Below, piece after piece: positions 25,390 through 37,392 of a stretch of 64,000 bases of DNA; position 1 is the first letter of the stretch, and each line of letters starts with the position of its first letter. Where the stretch lies: contig CM038214.1 in the NCBI GenBank assembly GCA_021442155.1, positions 56,948,514-57,012,513 on the forward strand, in the 5' to 3' direction. This stretch comes from Cymbidium sinense. Taxonomy: Eukaryota > Streptophyta > Magnoliopsida > Asparagales > Orchidaceae. The translations under genes and the position numbers were made by a program. The notes under the pieces were generated by a model that had not been told where the DNA came from, ran no database searches, and saw only the letters and a list, made by a program, of their open reading frames with translations.

Positions 25390-27694
25390 AGCTTCTAACA
25401 TAAGGCAAGCCCATTTTATAGATTCACCAAACCTTTAGAAGGAAAGGGATGTCATCATGAGAAAACATTTGCATAGAAGAAGACTTGGCTCCCATATTGC
25501 CAATAAAGTTAGCACAAGAATTGGGTTCCTATAGATATGCGAAATTTGAAAATCTAGGTTAGCAAGAAGCCTCCTAGTATGATTAAGTAAATAAAACTCT
25601 TCAGCATTACCATGAGCATCAGAATTGAGTACGTGTAAAAGGAGGAGGGCATCAACTTCAAACCAGATCTTATGAAAACCTAGTTGTAAACAAATAGAAA
25701 TACCATGATAAGAACCTTTTAGCTTAGAAAATAATATAGAACAAGGCTCTAAAGGGGCAGCAAAAGCATAGATAACCTTCCCACTATAATCTCTCAAAAT
25801 CCCACCACATCCATGATAACCATTAGAAACCAAGCCATCAGTGTTTACCTTAATGAACTGAGCATTAGGTTTAATCTAGTATATAATTTTTAGGGTAGGA
25901 GATACATTATAGAAAGGAAGGTTAATCCCAAAAATCCCAAAAATGCCAAGTTAAAACTGAGAATGAAGTAGGAACATAATAATTACAGATTTGAGTAAAA
26001 ACCAAAGACAGTTGATATTTAAATCTGATGAAATGCCAAACATTCTTAAAAATAAAGTCTCCAGAGGAAGAATTTTTAAAGAGAATTTGGTCAGGTTTAT
26101 TAGGGAAAGGGAAAATTTTAAGGATTTTGTTAATTATCACCTTAGGAACAAGGGTATTTAATTGATCCACATCCCATTTTTTTTAACCAACTAATCTTAT
26201 GCATCACAGTGGAATGCATATTGAGTAAGGAATTAATAGAACCTAGCCCAAGCCAATTATCTTTCCAAAAGAAAGAGGATCCATTGACACCCCAAGAAAT
26301 AAGGATCTCAGCATGCCATTTAATACTACAAAGTCTTCTCCAAACAGGATAATCCCCAGATTTGAAAGCATAGATGAGGGGATGTTTACCCTGACAATAT
26401 TTAGCATGCATAAACTTAGACTAGTAACTTTGATTATTTCTAAAATTTCACCATATTTGTAAGAAAAATAGTTAATAGAATCCTCTAATGTTTTGCAAAC
26501 CCACCTTCATTACTAGTACCACAATAATTGTGCCAACTAGCCCAATGTAACCTTTTAGAAGAGGAGTTAGAACCCCAAAAAAATTATTAAAAAGTCTATT
26601 GATTCTTTTAATAATAGAACAGGTAGGAACAATAGTAGACAAGAGATATGAAGGCAAACAACAAAGGGTACTTTTAATCAAGATAAGTCTAGCACCAAAG
26701 GAAAGTAAATGAAACTCCAAAGAGGAGGTTTTCTTATTTATTTTTTGAATGACTTCATCAAATAAGGAAGATCTTTTTATTCCTCTGTATAAAGGATCCC
26801 CAAATACATAATAGGGAGAATTTGATGTGAAAACCCCATGATATTCTTGATAACATTGATCCTGGGCAACGAAATAGAAGAGCTAGTACTAAAATAACTT
26901 TTTTCAGGATCAATATTCAAGCCACTTTCCCTACCAAAGGGAATTAAGAACTTACACAATATTTTTAATATAAAGAGTAGAACCACTGCAGAATATAATG
27001 AAATCATCAACAAAATAGAGGTGAGAAGTGGGTAACCCACGACAGGTTTTGAAATACATGTTAGGCATATTACTAAACATCTGCTCAAGACATCTAGAAT
27101 TATATTCCACAATAATAATGAAAAGGCCAGGAGAGAGTTGGTCCCCTTTCCTTAGACCATAAGAGGTAGAGAAGAACCTATGAACTTCACCATTAAGAAG
27201 CAAAGAAAAATAAGAATTCTCAATCTCATTCTTAATTAAATCAATAAATTGATTAGAGATTCTAAATAAATCCAAGATTCTATAAAGGAAAATCCAACCA
27301 ATATTATCATAAGCTTTGGAAATGATAAGCTTAAAAAGCAGTTTCCACTATGAACTTTGGCATTTAAATCATGGATTATCTCTTAGGATAAAGAACATTA
27401 TCAGAGATGGATCTCCCCTTAACAAAGCTAATTTGGTTGGGGGATATAATTTTAGGAAGCAGGATACCCAACCTTTTATCCAAAATTTTAGAAATAAGTT
27501 TATTAAAAAAAAGAGCAAAGGCTTGGCATAAAATCACCCCAAATTTTAGGATTGTCTTTTTTTTTTGGAATTAGAATAATGAAGGTGCTAGCAAAGTATT
27601 TGGGAAGAGTACTGCCCTTAAAGAAATCAAGAACAACTTTAACCAAGTCCTCTTTAATGATAAACCAACAATTTTGGAAAAAGAGGGTAGTGTA
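25390..27694 (-). pseudogene. LINE B ORF2 fragment (RT part and RNase H)
   Basis: On the minus strand the fragment opens with a degraded finger region (W-G-D-F near 27535). It continues with the palm: L-I-I-S-K-A-Y-D-N-I-G-W, G-L-R-K-G-D-Q-L-S-P and H-L-Y-F-V-D-D-F-I-I-F at about 27000-27035, so the catalytic Asp pair is kept. Next comes K-Y-C-Q-G-K-H-P with F-W-K-D-N-W (26142-26411). The RNase H follows (25435-25833) with Y-H-G-C-G-G-I-L-R-D and E-V-D-A-L-L-L. The end, G-L-P-Y-V-R, matches the C terminus of LINE C. Endonuclease and ORF1 are lost by truncation. Several frameshifts and stops are present. Confidence 0.84.
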
Positions 27695-27946
27695 ACTAAT
27701 TTTTAGGGTTTAGGGTTTAGGGTTTAGGCTTATGGTTTATGGTTTAGGGTTTAGGGTTTAGGGTTTAAGTTTTAGGCTTTAGGGTTGTAGGTTTTAGGTT
27801 TGTAGGTTTAGGATTATAGGTTTAGGGTTTAGGGTTTAGGGTTTAGGGTTTAGGGTTTTAGGGTTTAGGGTTTAAGGTTAGATTTAGGGTTTAGAGTTTA
27901 TGGTTTAGGGTTTAGGGTTAGTTTAGAGTTTAGGGTTTAGGTGAGC
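27695..27946 (-). repeat. Interstitial telomeric tract (TTTAGGG on plus strand)
   Basis: About 250 bases of near-canonical TTTAGGG, including a run of several perfect units near 27820-27856. It separates the truncated 5' edge of LINE B from an unrelated insert. No linker or AT-rich part is present. Confidence 0.93.
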
Positions 27947-29113
27947 CTAGAAAATTGGGATTTATAAAATTGAAACATGCTTCTAAGAAAAAATCTACTA
28001 GATAGAAATAGAGAGCTGGGAATATTGGGATTAGAACAAGTTATTACATGGTTGAAATGAATGTTTTGTTAAAAACAAACATATTTATCTTTATCCAACT
28101 AAGGTTAATTATTTAGAGTTCAACTCCCTAAAGAAAAAAAGTAAATTTATAAATTAGTACATGAACCAATTTGAGGGATTAATTTTATCTTCTAAAATTA
28201 GGGAAAGATTAAACTAATGTTGTTTAGGTTTAGATCGACTTGAGCCCTAAATTTAAAAGAGACACTACATAAAATTATTTTGCATGCTGCTTTTCAACAA
28301 ACTTTAGAATTCAAGTAACATCAAAAATTCTTGGAATGAAAAGAATGTCATCAATTATTGGAATTATTCTTTCCACCATTAAATCAAATTCAAATGAATA
28401 CATCTAAATGAAGTAACACTACTACCAATAAAAATAAAATAGAAAAGATGATAGATACTATGTTAGGATCCAAAATAACTCTTAAATCATATTTTAGATG
28501 TCAACAAAAAATTTGTGAATGCCCTAAATCTCTCACAACACTATGCCACCTATTTCAAAGCATTGACTTAGGAGTTTTACTTGAGCTTTCTTGTTTTTAT
28601 GTTGAACCAAATTATTTGTTACATTATGTTACCGCGTTGAGTCTGAAAGTAGGAGAGCTATAGTTTTGGAAATCCATATGCAGAGATATTGAGTTTGGAT
28701 TATTCTTGTTACACACTACTTATTAAGAGATTTTGTTAGATACAATCACTACTATAAAAATTTCATTTTGTAATACTTTACATCAGGTCTCCCAAATTCA
28801 CCAAGATCTTGAGCACAGTCTCAAAGCATTGAAATCTAACTAGAGAGAGATTTTTAAAGCACAGATTTAGCTCCTCGACATATCTGCTAAATTGAAAGAG
28901 CTACAGTTGAGATGATAATATTTATTAGAGAGGAGTTCTATGATCAGATAGGCTATCATAGTTATAAAATAGGATTGCTCACAGATGGACACTTAGGTGT
29001 CTGAAATTAAGTAGATTTCTTCTTCATTTGGCCATGAACAGGAAGCTACCCTTTAGCATCTCTATGAAACTTTAGAGAGGTGGTTTACTATGGCATATAA
29101 AGCTCATATAATT
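27947..29113. other. Unidentified 1.17-kb insert between telomeric tracts
   Basis: Ordinary AT-rich DNA bounded on both sides by TTTAGGG sequence. The plus strand holds one 71-codon open frame (28448-28663, M-I-D-T-M-L-G-S-K). Further on there is a stretch that translates with stops as Q-V-S-Q-I-H-Q-D-L-E-H-S-L-K-A-L-K and S-A-K-L-K-E-L-Q-L, which looks like a decayed coiled coil (about 28785-28915). I recognise no family. It could be a captured gene or retrotransposon fragment. No terminal repeats or target duplication are visible. Confidence 0.5.
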
Positions 29114-29668
29114 TTAGGTTTTTAGGGTTTTAGGTTTAGAGTTTAGGATTAGTTTAGGGTTTAGGGTTTAGGATTTTTTTAGGGTTTTGGGTTTTGGGTT
29201 TACGGATTAGGGTTTAGGGTTTATGGTTTAGGGTTTTAAGGGTTTAGGTTTAGGGTTAGGTTTAGGTTAAGTTGAGGTTTAAGTTTAGGTTTATAGGTTA
29301 GGGTTTAGGGTTTAGTATTTTAGGTTTAATGTTTATACTTTAGGTTTAAGTTTTAGATTTATAGTTTAGTTCAGGGTTGGTAGTTTAGTTTAGGGTTTTC
29401 AAGTTTTAGGGTTTATAGTTTTAGTTTTTTAGTGTTTAGCTTAGGTTTTGGGTGGAGGGTTTAGGTTTATTTAGTGGTTTAGGTTTTAGGTTTTTTAGGT
29501 TTTAGTTTAGGTTAGGTTAGTTTAGGGTTAAGGATTTCATGTTTAGAATTTAGGGTTTAGGGTTTAGGGTTTAGTGTTAGCTTATGGTTTAGGGTTATTT
29601 TAGGGTTTGGGGTTTAAGGTTTAGGGTTTAGGGTTTAAGGTTTAGATTAGGGTTTAGGGTTTAGGGTA
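29114..29668 (-). repeat. Interstitial telomeric tract (TTTAGGG on plus strand)
   Basis: About 550 bases of variably degenerate TTTAGGG, without the AT-rich tract or linker. It ends at the T7 run that is the A-tail of LINE C. Confidence 0.92.
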
Positions 29669-31667
29669 TTTTTTTGTTAGAAAAAGTTAGAATTTTATTT
29701 CAATAAAAGAAAAAGATACAATGTCTTTAAAGGGGTAAAGCACAAAATTCTGCCACTCTTGGAGCTACAGGAAACCTAAAGAGCTAAACCCTAATCTAAG
29801 TACATTAGAAGAGCAAAAGAAAACAAAAGAGAAAAAATAACAACTAAAAAGCATGAGCGCAAAATGACAGAGTAAAACAAAACAAAGCATGAAAATAAAA
29901 AAATGGTTGAGTCAACAACAGTTCATGATTCCTTTGAGAAAGCAAGATAAGCAAGCTCCATAGTAACAATAGTAGGGATGACTGAGAAATGACCAGGACT
30001 TCAATAAAGTTCCAACCTATGATAGAATTCTACCAAAAACACTACCAAGGAAAAATTCATAGCTAAAAGGATAAGGATAAAGAGAGCAAAAAGAGAGAGC
30101 TGAGAAAGAAAAGGCTCAGGCTCAGTTAAGATCATCTTAAGGGGCAACAATACATATTAGCATCCAAACTTCATAAAAAGAGTTACAATCATATGTAAAG
30201 CTACCAACCAAAGAGAGGAGGTGAGTAACATCAAAGTCATCATTGACAGCATACTTGATACCAGCAGCCATCAAAGGTGAGTAGTCCATAGTGATCCAAT
30301 CCTGCATCAAACAAACAGAGAAAATAACCAACAAGTATCCATTAAGTAGCCAACTAACCAACTAAAACCTACAATAGGCCAATCACATAAAGCCAGCAAC
30401 CTAGGAGGTAAAGCAAGATCATTGGCCAAGCTAATGGAACTAAGTAGTTGCACCACCAAAACCACCACCAACATACCTTAACAAGCCAACAACCTAGACT
30501 AGCACACACAAAAGGAAGCAAAAGGCAGCCACCGACCATGATAAACCAAAAATCCCAATTCAAAATGATCAACAAAGGTTCAACTAGCATAGCGAAAGGT
30601 TGCAGCAAATTGGCCAAGATGAAGAAATAAAACCAACAAAGAGAAAGGCATCCAAAAAAATTGCAACGACAAATAAAAGTCCTCCCACCTAAGAAACTAA
30701 GTAAAACATCCATAAAGCAACCACCATAGAATAGCCCATCATTAGTAACCAACAAAGGAAAGATCCCCATCAGGCAAGAAAAATTAGAAAAACTAGCAAA
30801 ACACCACATAATAAAGAAACAACCAACCAATCCAGCTTACCAACATAGCCTCCTAGCCAACCTCCACAACAGTAGAAAACCCGAGTCAATGTAAAGATCA
30901 ACAATAGGCATCAAGCCAAAATCACCCAAGATAGCCAGGAAAATAACATCAACCAAAAAGCCCAAAACTAGCCAACCCAGAACAATCACCAAACCCAAAG
31001 CCGTTACAAGAGAAGAAGGCTAAAATAGGAGGAGGACAAAACCAAAACCAAAAGAAATAAAATAGAATCAGTAAAGCCAACCACCAAGCCCCAGTCAATA
31101 AGATAAAGAAAGTAATAGCCAAATAAAAACCTCCACCATTCCAAAATGAAGCCAGAGGTAAACCACCAATAGTCCCCTGGATATGTCACCAATAGAAAAG
31201 GAGAAAAATAGCCAAAATAGCAAATAGCCAGGAAATCTTACCAGCCAACACTACTAGTCAACCTAGTCAGACAATAAAACCACCCATTCAACCACCACAA
31301 TAGTAGATCCAAAATAGGTAAGTGAGCAACCAGCCCCAAAATGAGGCAAAACCCATATTAGAGAAAAAGCCAATATCAGACAAATCCATGATCCAATAGG
31401 ACGTTATCAAAAAAAATCAAGGAGAAAATGTGGTAAAACCCAACGGTAAAACATACCAGAAAAACCAAATCAACCTAGGCTGTAATGAAAATAACCACCA
31501 GGGAGTAAACACCAGGCCAACCTAAAAGTAAAAGGTCAAAAGTGACAACTAGCTCCAGTCAAAGAGTGAATATAAGCAAATAACCACAACTCAAAGATGG
31601 TTTAATAAAGGGAAAACAAAAGCAAAGGCTCATCAAAAACCAACACAAAATAAACCAAGCCAAGAAA
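29669..31667 (-). other. LINE C 3'UTR (about 2.0 kb)
   Basis: Non-coding tail of LINE C, rich in CCAAC words on the plus strand. Parts near 30880-31000 resemble the end of fragment E (about 43290-43400). No conserved protein is recognised in its hydrophobic frames. Its length resembles LINE B and is shorter than in A and D, suggesting two 3'UTR types in the family. Confidence 0.68.
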
Positions 31668-34600
31668 TTATAATCTAAGATAAGGCAATCCAATATTATC
31701 CGGATTACTCAAGCCTCTTAATAGTTTAGGCAATGTTTGGATGTCAAATAAAGTGAACTCAGTTAAGTTGGCACCTAAATTAGCTAAGTAATCAACACAA
31801 GCATTAACTTGATGAAGGATGTGGGAAATTTTAAAACAAACTTGAGAAAGAAGATTTTTTTGTATGATTAAGGAGATAAAATAAGTCAACATTCCCATTT
31901 CTATTTGAATTAAGCATGTCAAGAAGTAAGAGAGCATCAACTTCAATCTGGATATTATGAAAACTCTATTCAAACAAATTTCAATAGCTTTATGAATAGC
32001 CATAAGCTCAGTAAAAATAACAGAATAGGCTTTGAGAGGATAGGTAAAAACAAAAATGATAGTACCTTTAGAATCCATAAGGATACCACCATAGCCATAT
32101 TTATTGGAAGCTGCAAAACCATCAGTATTCACTTTAATCAAGTTATCTTTAGATTTGATCCAATGGATAATCCTAGAACCCTTATAAGGGTCTAAGTCAG
32201 GCTAAATGAAACCCAATTTTTTAGCCACAAATTTATAGCCTCTAGAACTAATGTTACTAATAAGATTTCCATTAAACACAACATGAATTTTTTTCATTAG
32301 TTCTAGCCAGGATCCTTTTATGGTTCATAGGAGTGCCATGATATTTAGCATCATTTCTATCCATCCAGATGAACCATAGAAGAGTAATAGCAATTAAAAC
32401 TTTGATATGACCTTTGACAATTTTTTTGAAACAAACTTCAAGAAGTTGATATAAAGAAAGAGAACCATGAAAATAGTTGGAAATAAATAAATCATCTTAC
32501 CAAAGCCACAATTTAGAAGCAATAGCTCCATTGACAAAAACATGATTTACATTTTCAATATAAAAGTAACCATAGCATTTTGATGCTAAATAAAACCTTT
32601 TAGTCCAGAGCAAAGAGTCCACAAGAATAAATTTATTCAAAACTCTCCAAGCTAAAACCAAATAGGAAATGGGAATGATATTGTGCCAAAGTTTAATAAA
32701 GACATTGGAGGGGTTCTACTTATCTCTAATAAAATTCCAAACTTATTTAAGAACAAAATTGCCATTATAAGAAAGCTTAAAAGGAATTTAATCAGGTTTG
32801 TTAAAAGAAAAGAGGATATTTCTAAAATTATCAAAAAGAGAAATAGGGATATAATTCTCAAGTTTACTTTCATTCCAATTGTTATTAAGCCAAAAAAGAG
32901 TTAACTTTGATAGCAATAGTAGAGTGGGTAGATAAAAGGGTGTCAATGGAGTCGTTGCCAGTCTAGTTGTCTTGCCAAAAGAAAGAAGTACCCGAATGAA
33001 TACCCCATGATATTAAGGATTCGTTAATCGATTTAATGGAGCAAAGCCTTTTCCAAACTGGAGAGTCACCAAATTTATAAGAATAGATAAGAGTGTGTTT
33101 ACCTTGGTAATATTTTTCATCATAAAATTAGCCCAAAGGCTATCATTCATTCTAAAATTCCACCAAAGCTTATGAGAGAAAGCGGTGATAGCTTCATGAA
33201 TAGGTTTGCAACCTACAACACCTTCACCCAAAGTTCCACAAAATTTATGTCAGGATGTCCAATGCACTCTTTTGGTAGAGTTATTGGAGCCCCAAAAAAA
33301 TTTATTAAGCAAGCAATCAATTATAATGAGAGTAGCATTAGTAGGGATAATAGTTTGAATCAAATAAAGAGGCATTGAATTGAGAGTGCTTTTAAGAATT
33401 GTGAGCTTTCCACCAAAGGAAAGTAAATGGAATTCCCAAACAAAAATTTTATTTAAAATTGTTAGATTTAACTCATCAAATAGATGGGATAATTTTGGTC
33501 CTTTACAGAGAGGAGCACCCATGTACTTAAGAGGTAAGTGTTGATGCTTAAAATTAATGATATGTAGGATTTGATTGATTTTATTATTGGAGATAAGAGA
33601 GGAAGTGATAAAATAACTTTTATTATCATTGATAGAAAGACCACTTTCTCAACCAAATTTATTTAAAAAATACTTGAGATGCTTGATATGATGAATAGAA
33701 GTATTGCAAAAACTAATGAAATCATCTACAAAGCTTAAATGGGAAACAGGAAGACCACCAAGAGTTCTATAGTACATACTAAGATTGTTAAAAAATAAAT
33801 CATTGATGCTCTTAGATAAGTACTCAACATCGATAATAAATAAAGTAGAAGATAAAGGATCCCCTTGTCTTAAGCCATGGGAAGAGGGAAAGAAACCCAA
33901 GGCTTCCCCCATTAAGAAAAATTGAAAACCATGCATTATTAATATAATTTTTAATAAAATAAATAAATTCAGAATATAGAAAAGAAAGTCCCAAGAAATG
34001 TTATCAAAGGCTTTGGTAATATCAAATTTGAAAAGAATGTTGCCACCTCTAGTCTTGGCATCAAGATCATGAATTAATTCTTGGGACAACAAAATATTAT
34101 CAAAAATAGATCTACCTCTAACAAAACTAGTTTAGTTGAGAGAGATAATTTTATAAAGTAAAAAAGGACTACTTTGGTTAGAATTTTGGAAATCAACTTA
34201 TTGAAGAAGGTGCAAAGACTAATATGTCTAAAATCACTCTAATAGTCTGGATTATCTTTCTTAGGTATGAAAATGATAGAATTACTAGAAAAATATCTAA
34301 GAAAAGGATTATGTTTAAAAAAAATCAATCGCAGCCTCAATCAAATCATTTTTAATGATAAACCAACTTTTTTGAAATAATTAAGTAGTGAAATCCTCCG
34401 AACTAGTAACATAATCTATACTCATGCTATTAAGGACTTTAAAAATTTCATCTTCATTAGACACAATGGTAAGCAAATCATTATCATCATTAGTAATAAT
34501 AGAAATAATCAAATGTGATTTAGAAATAGCTTTATAAGAGCAACTCTTATTAAGCATATTTCTAAAGTAATTAATAACTGATTCCTTAATATCATTATTC

Positions 34601-35751
34601 TTTGTAATCCAAACACCATTATCATCTTTAATTTTTTGAATATTATTTAAAGCTCTTTTTTATTAACTAAAGCATGGAAATACCTAGTATTCCTATCATC
34701 ATCTATAATATGTTTACTAGTAGCTTTTTGGTGCAAGTAAGTCTCTTCCATATTTTGGAGGTTAACAAGTTGGTCTTTCACCTCAGTCAAGTCCTTAATC
34801 TTAGAAAAATCAGACATAACAAGGACTTCAAGATCACAAAAAAATCTTTCCATTTCTTTAATATTAGAAAAATATTTTTAAAATAATGCTTGTTCTACCA
34901 ACTCAAATTTTTTTTTAAGTCTTTTAAGTTTAAAATAAAGTTTATTCATCCCCATAATTTAATTATCATGATGTAAAGGGGCTTTTCAATTATTAGCCAC
35001 AACATCAAAAAAAATCATTATGCTAAATCCACATGTCTTGAAATCTAAAAGGAGAGGAGTTATGTAATCTATTAGAATTATCTTTAATAAAAATAAGAAG
35101 TGGAGAATGATCATACAAGGTTCTACTTAAATGATCAACATAAGTAATATGCCATTGAGTAATCCAATGAGTATTAAAAAGAATCTGGTCCAACCTTTGC
35201 CAATGTCTAGAGTTTTGCCAAGTATAATTAGAACCCTTAAAGCCAATATCAATCAAATTACAATCAAGGATCATATTGGAAAAATCTTCCATGGAATGAA
35301 TATTGGGAGAGCAGTCACCACTTTGTTCATAAGAGAATAAAATAGTGTTGAAATCACCACCCACAAACCAAGGTTTGTTGACCGAGGTAGCAAAATTCCT
35401 CAAATTATCCCAAAAAAGATTTCTACCAGATCTATAATAAGATACGTAAATAAAAGAGCCAAAAACACAATAGTCACCATATGAGATTTGAGCATTGACA
35501 ACTTGTTGAAAATCATCAATAATAGAAACCTCAACAAAATTATTCCAAAAAAACCAAATCTTATTGCTAACATTAGAGAAAAATTTATTGAAGCTGATCT
35601 TTCTAGCAACATGGTTAATTTTATTAGCATGAATAAAAGGCTCCAGAATAATAAGTAAATAAATATTATGAATGCAACAAAGATTTCAAATAAGATTGTG
35701 AATAGAGAGGGTACCGATCCCTCTAACACTCCAAATAAGAAAATTAAACAT
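31668..35751 (-). pseudogene. LINE C ORF2 (endonuclease, reverse transcriptase, RNase H)
   Basis: Starts at ATG 35751 with M-F-N-F-L-I-W-S-V-R-G-I-G. The endonuclease is readable through W-F-V-G-G-D-F-N-T-I-L, S-N-Y-T-W-Q-N, R-L-D-Q-I-L and Y-D-H-S-P-L-L (35023-35403), so the AP-endonuclease signature residues are present. The RT palm at 33649-34092 has L-F-K-F-D-I-T-K-A-F-D-N-I-S-W-D, G-L-R-Q-G-D-P-L-S and L-P-V-S-H-L-S-F-V-D-D-F. The RNase H (31668-32141) shows K-V-N-T-D-G, G-Y-G-G-I-L, F-T-E-L-M-A and H-Q-V-N-A-C-V-D-Y-L-A-N-L-G, and ends in G-L-P-Y-L-R-L. About 1,360 codons, the usual length. Frameshifts between these blocks inactivate it. Confidence 0.88.
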
Positions 35752-35780
35752 AAGTAAAATAAAAAGGGGTTAAGCAAAGG

Positions 35781-37362
35781 TTAATTAAGAGAGGAGTGAG
35801 AGGCCATAATAGATCTAGTGTTTTTGGACAATTTGGGAGAGTAATTTTTAACACTTTTTTCTTTTTAGCATGATAAGTTTGAAAACCATTTTATTTTCCC
35901 CTGGAGTCATCATATGAGTAAGATTTAGTAACATCGGTCACAAATTTAGAGAATTCTCCAAGTGTTTGAGGGAGTTCACCCTTTTCCAAATCCATATTAA
36001 GTTGAAAAGTAGGATTAACATGAATATCAAGATTAGAAATGAGAGACAGTGATGATTTAGAACCATTTAAATCACAATCCAGATCAAAAATGTTTTCAGC
36101 ATGCTCAACATCATTTAAATCCTCATTAAAAGCATCATTTCCATCGATCAAAGCTGGCATAGATGATGGAATAAAATCAAAGGATATAGAATCATCTTCC
36201 AATAACTTTGAAAATTTATTATTCTCTACATTAGAAATATTCAAATTCAAAGAAGGAAAAAGAGGTAAATCATCTTTCCCAATTTGAAAATTAGCTGAAT
36301 CTATATCAATAGTGGGAGTCAAAACTTGTTTAACATGATTAACTCTAATATCCAAGGAATAACCTAAATAACATCCTTCATACCATTCTTATGATCCTAG
36401 GTCAATTTTGAACATAAGTAGGGATTGGCTTATGGGTAGGAACAACATTCTCTTTAGGAGGATTTCATTTTTTAAAGTGGGGATGGAAAATAAAATATTC
36501 CAAATTATCATGACTATAAAATTTACAGTGGGAACAAAAAATTAGAAGGTTCTCCAGTTCAACTTTTTGCGAATTCCCATATTTTTCAGAGCCAATCCAA
36601 TCTTCCTTAGAATATTTTTTAGTTATGTCTAATTCCATGAGGATTTGAGCCACAGAAGGGAGATCGCTTAGTGTTCGCTTGGTCGAGTTGCAAAGGCCAA
36701 CCAAATATAGCCCCAATAGGAAAAATGAATGCACATATAGGAAGAGATAACCACATAGGGACAATAGCATATTTCTCCTTAATGTCAAAAAGGGGTGAAA
36801 ACTTCAAAAAATGCATTTAACAATTAAAGATAAAATAAGAATGACATGAAAAGACACATGAATAATCTAAATCATTACAAAGTTGAATTAGGATATGCCG
36901 AGGGTCAATAAGACTAATCAAGAAAGCACCCGTAAGCTTGAGATTATCGAAAAAAAGAGCAAATCTTATCCAAATTTGGATGATGCAAAGAAAATTTACC
37001 AGTAAGAGAAAGTTCTAACTATTTTTCCAACTTTTCAACATCCACATCAGAGCACATTACAGCCAACAAACCTCTAAAAGACATCAATAGTAAGAGAAGT
37101 CTTACCAAAGAGCGCTTCCTTAAAATATTTAGTATAAGAAGTAGCATTAGGGCTGCCAAGCCCCAAAGTGTCGGATGCCTTAGCTGAAGCATCCATAATT
37201 TGAGGAGGAGCCCAAATAATAGAACTCACTATAGCCATGGTCAATTTTAAAGCATCATGCAAATGGCCAGATGCCGTTCAAGCCTTTGAATTTGATCAAA
37301 GTGAAGGCCGAAGCCACAACCAGTCGAGGATGTGCCACCAACAAAGATTCAAAAATTTCCAT
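35781..37362 (-). pseudogene. LINE C ORF1 (DUF4283-type with CCHC knuckle)
   Basis: The start ATG (complement 37360-37362) opens M-E-I-F-E-S-L-L-V-A-H-P and is quickly stopped; A-V-M-C-S-D-V-D-V-E-K-L-E-K follows. The DUF4283-like core has D-I-T-K-K-Y-S-K-E-D-W-I-G-S-E-K-Y-G and Q-K-V-E-L-E-N-L at about 36465-36700. The knuckle reads C-S-H-C-K-F-Y-S-H-D-N-L-E-Y: here the last Cys is Tyr, whereas LINE A lost the second Cys. The acidic, Asn-rich tail (35891-36355) ends after frameshifts at the TAA (complement 35781-35783), 30 bases before ORF2. Product: the RNA-binding protein of the element; not functional. Confidence 0.82.
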
Positions 37363-37392
37363 AGAATGAGAGAATGCTAGGGGGGAGAGGAG

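Larger units (their letters stand above)
23276..27694 (-). mobile_element. LINE copy B, 5'-truncated inside the RT domain
   Basis: Same family as LINE A. It starts (minus strand, 5' side) abruptly at about 27694 within the RT region and runs through RT, RNase H and a 2.1-kb 3'UTR to an A8 tail (complement 23276-23283). The tail joins CCCTAAACC directly. An AATAAA signal (complement 23300-23305) lies 16 bases before the tail. Truncation at the 5' side is the ordinary outcome of incomplete target-primed reverse transcription. The 5' edge meets TTTAGGG sequence at about 27695. Confidence 0.88.
29669..37392 (-). mobile_element. LINE copy C, near full length, dead
   Basis: Same architecture as LINE A on the minus strand: ORF1 (37362-35781), ORF2 (35751-31668), then a 2.0-kb 3'UTR. 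The 3' end reads AAATAAAATTC...AACAAAAAAATACCCTAAACC, with AATAAA (complement 29694-29699) about 20 bases before the A7 run (complement 29669-29675). The 5' end at about 37392 leaves only about 30 bases of leader before TTTGGGTTTAGGG, so it may be slightly truncated. ORF2 is in fewer pieces than in LINE A, suggesting somewhat better preservation, but both ORFs are broken. Confidence 0.89.

Noticed and set aside
24414..25414. 240- and 137-codon hydrophobic frames in the LINE B 3'UTR
   Set aside because: Same composition effect. They lie after the RNase H end and before the A-tail, and LINE C has no equivalent open frame there.
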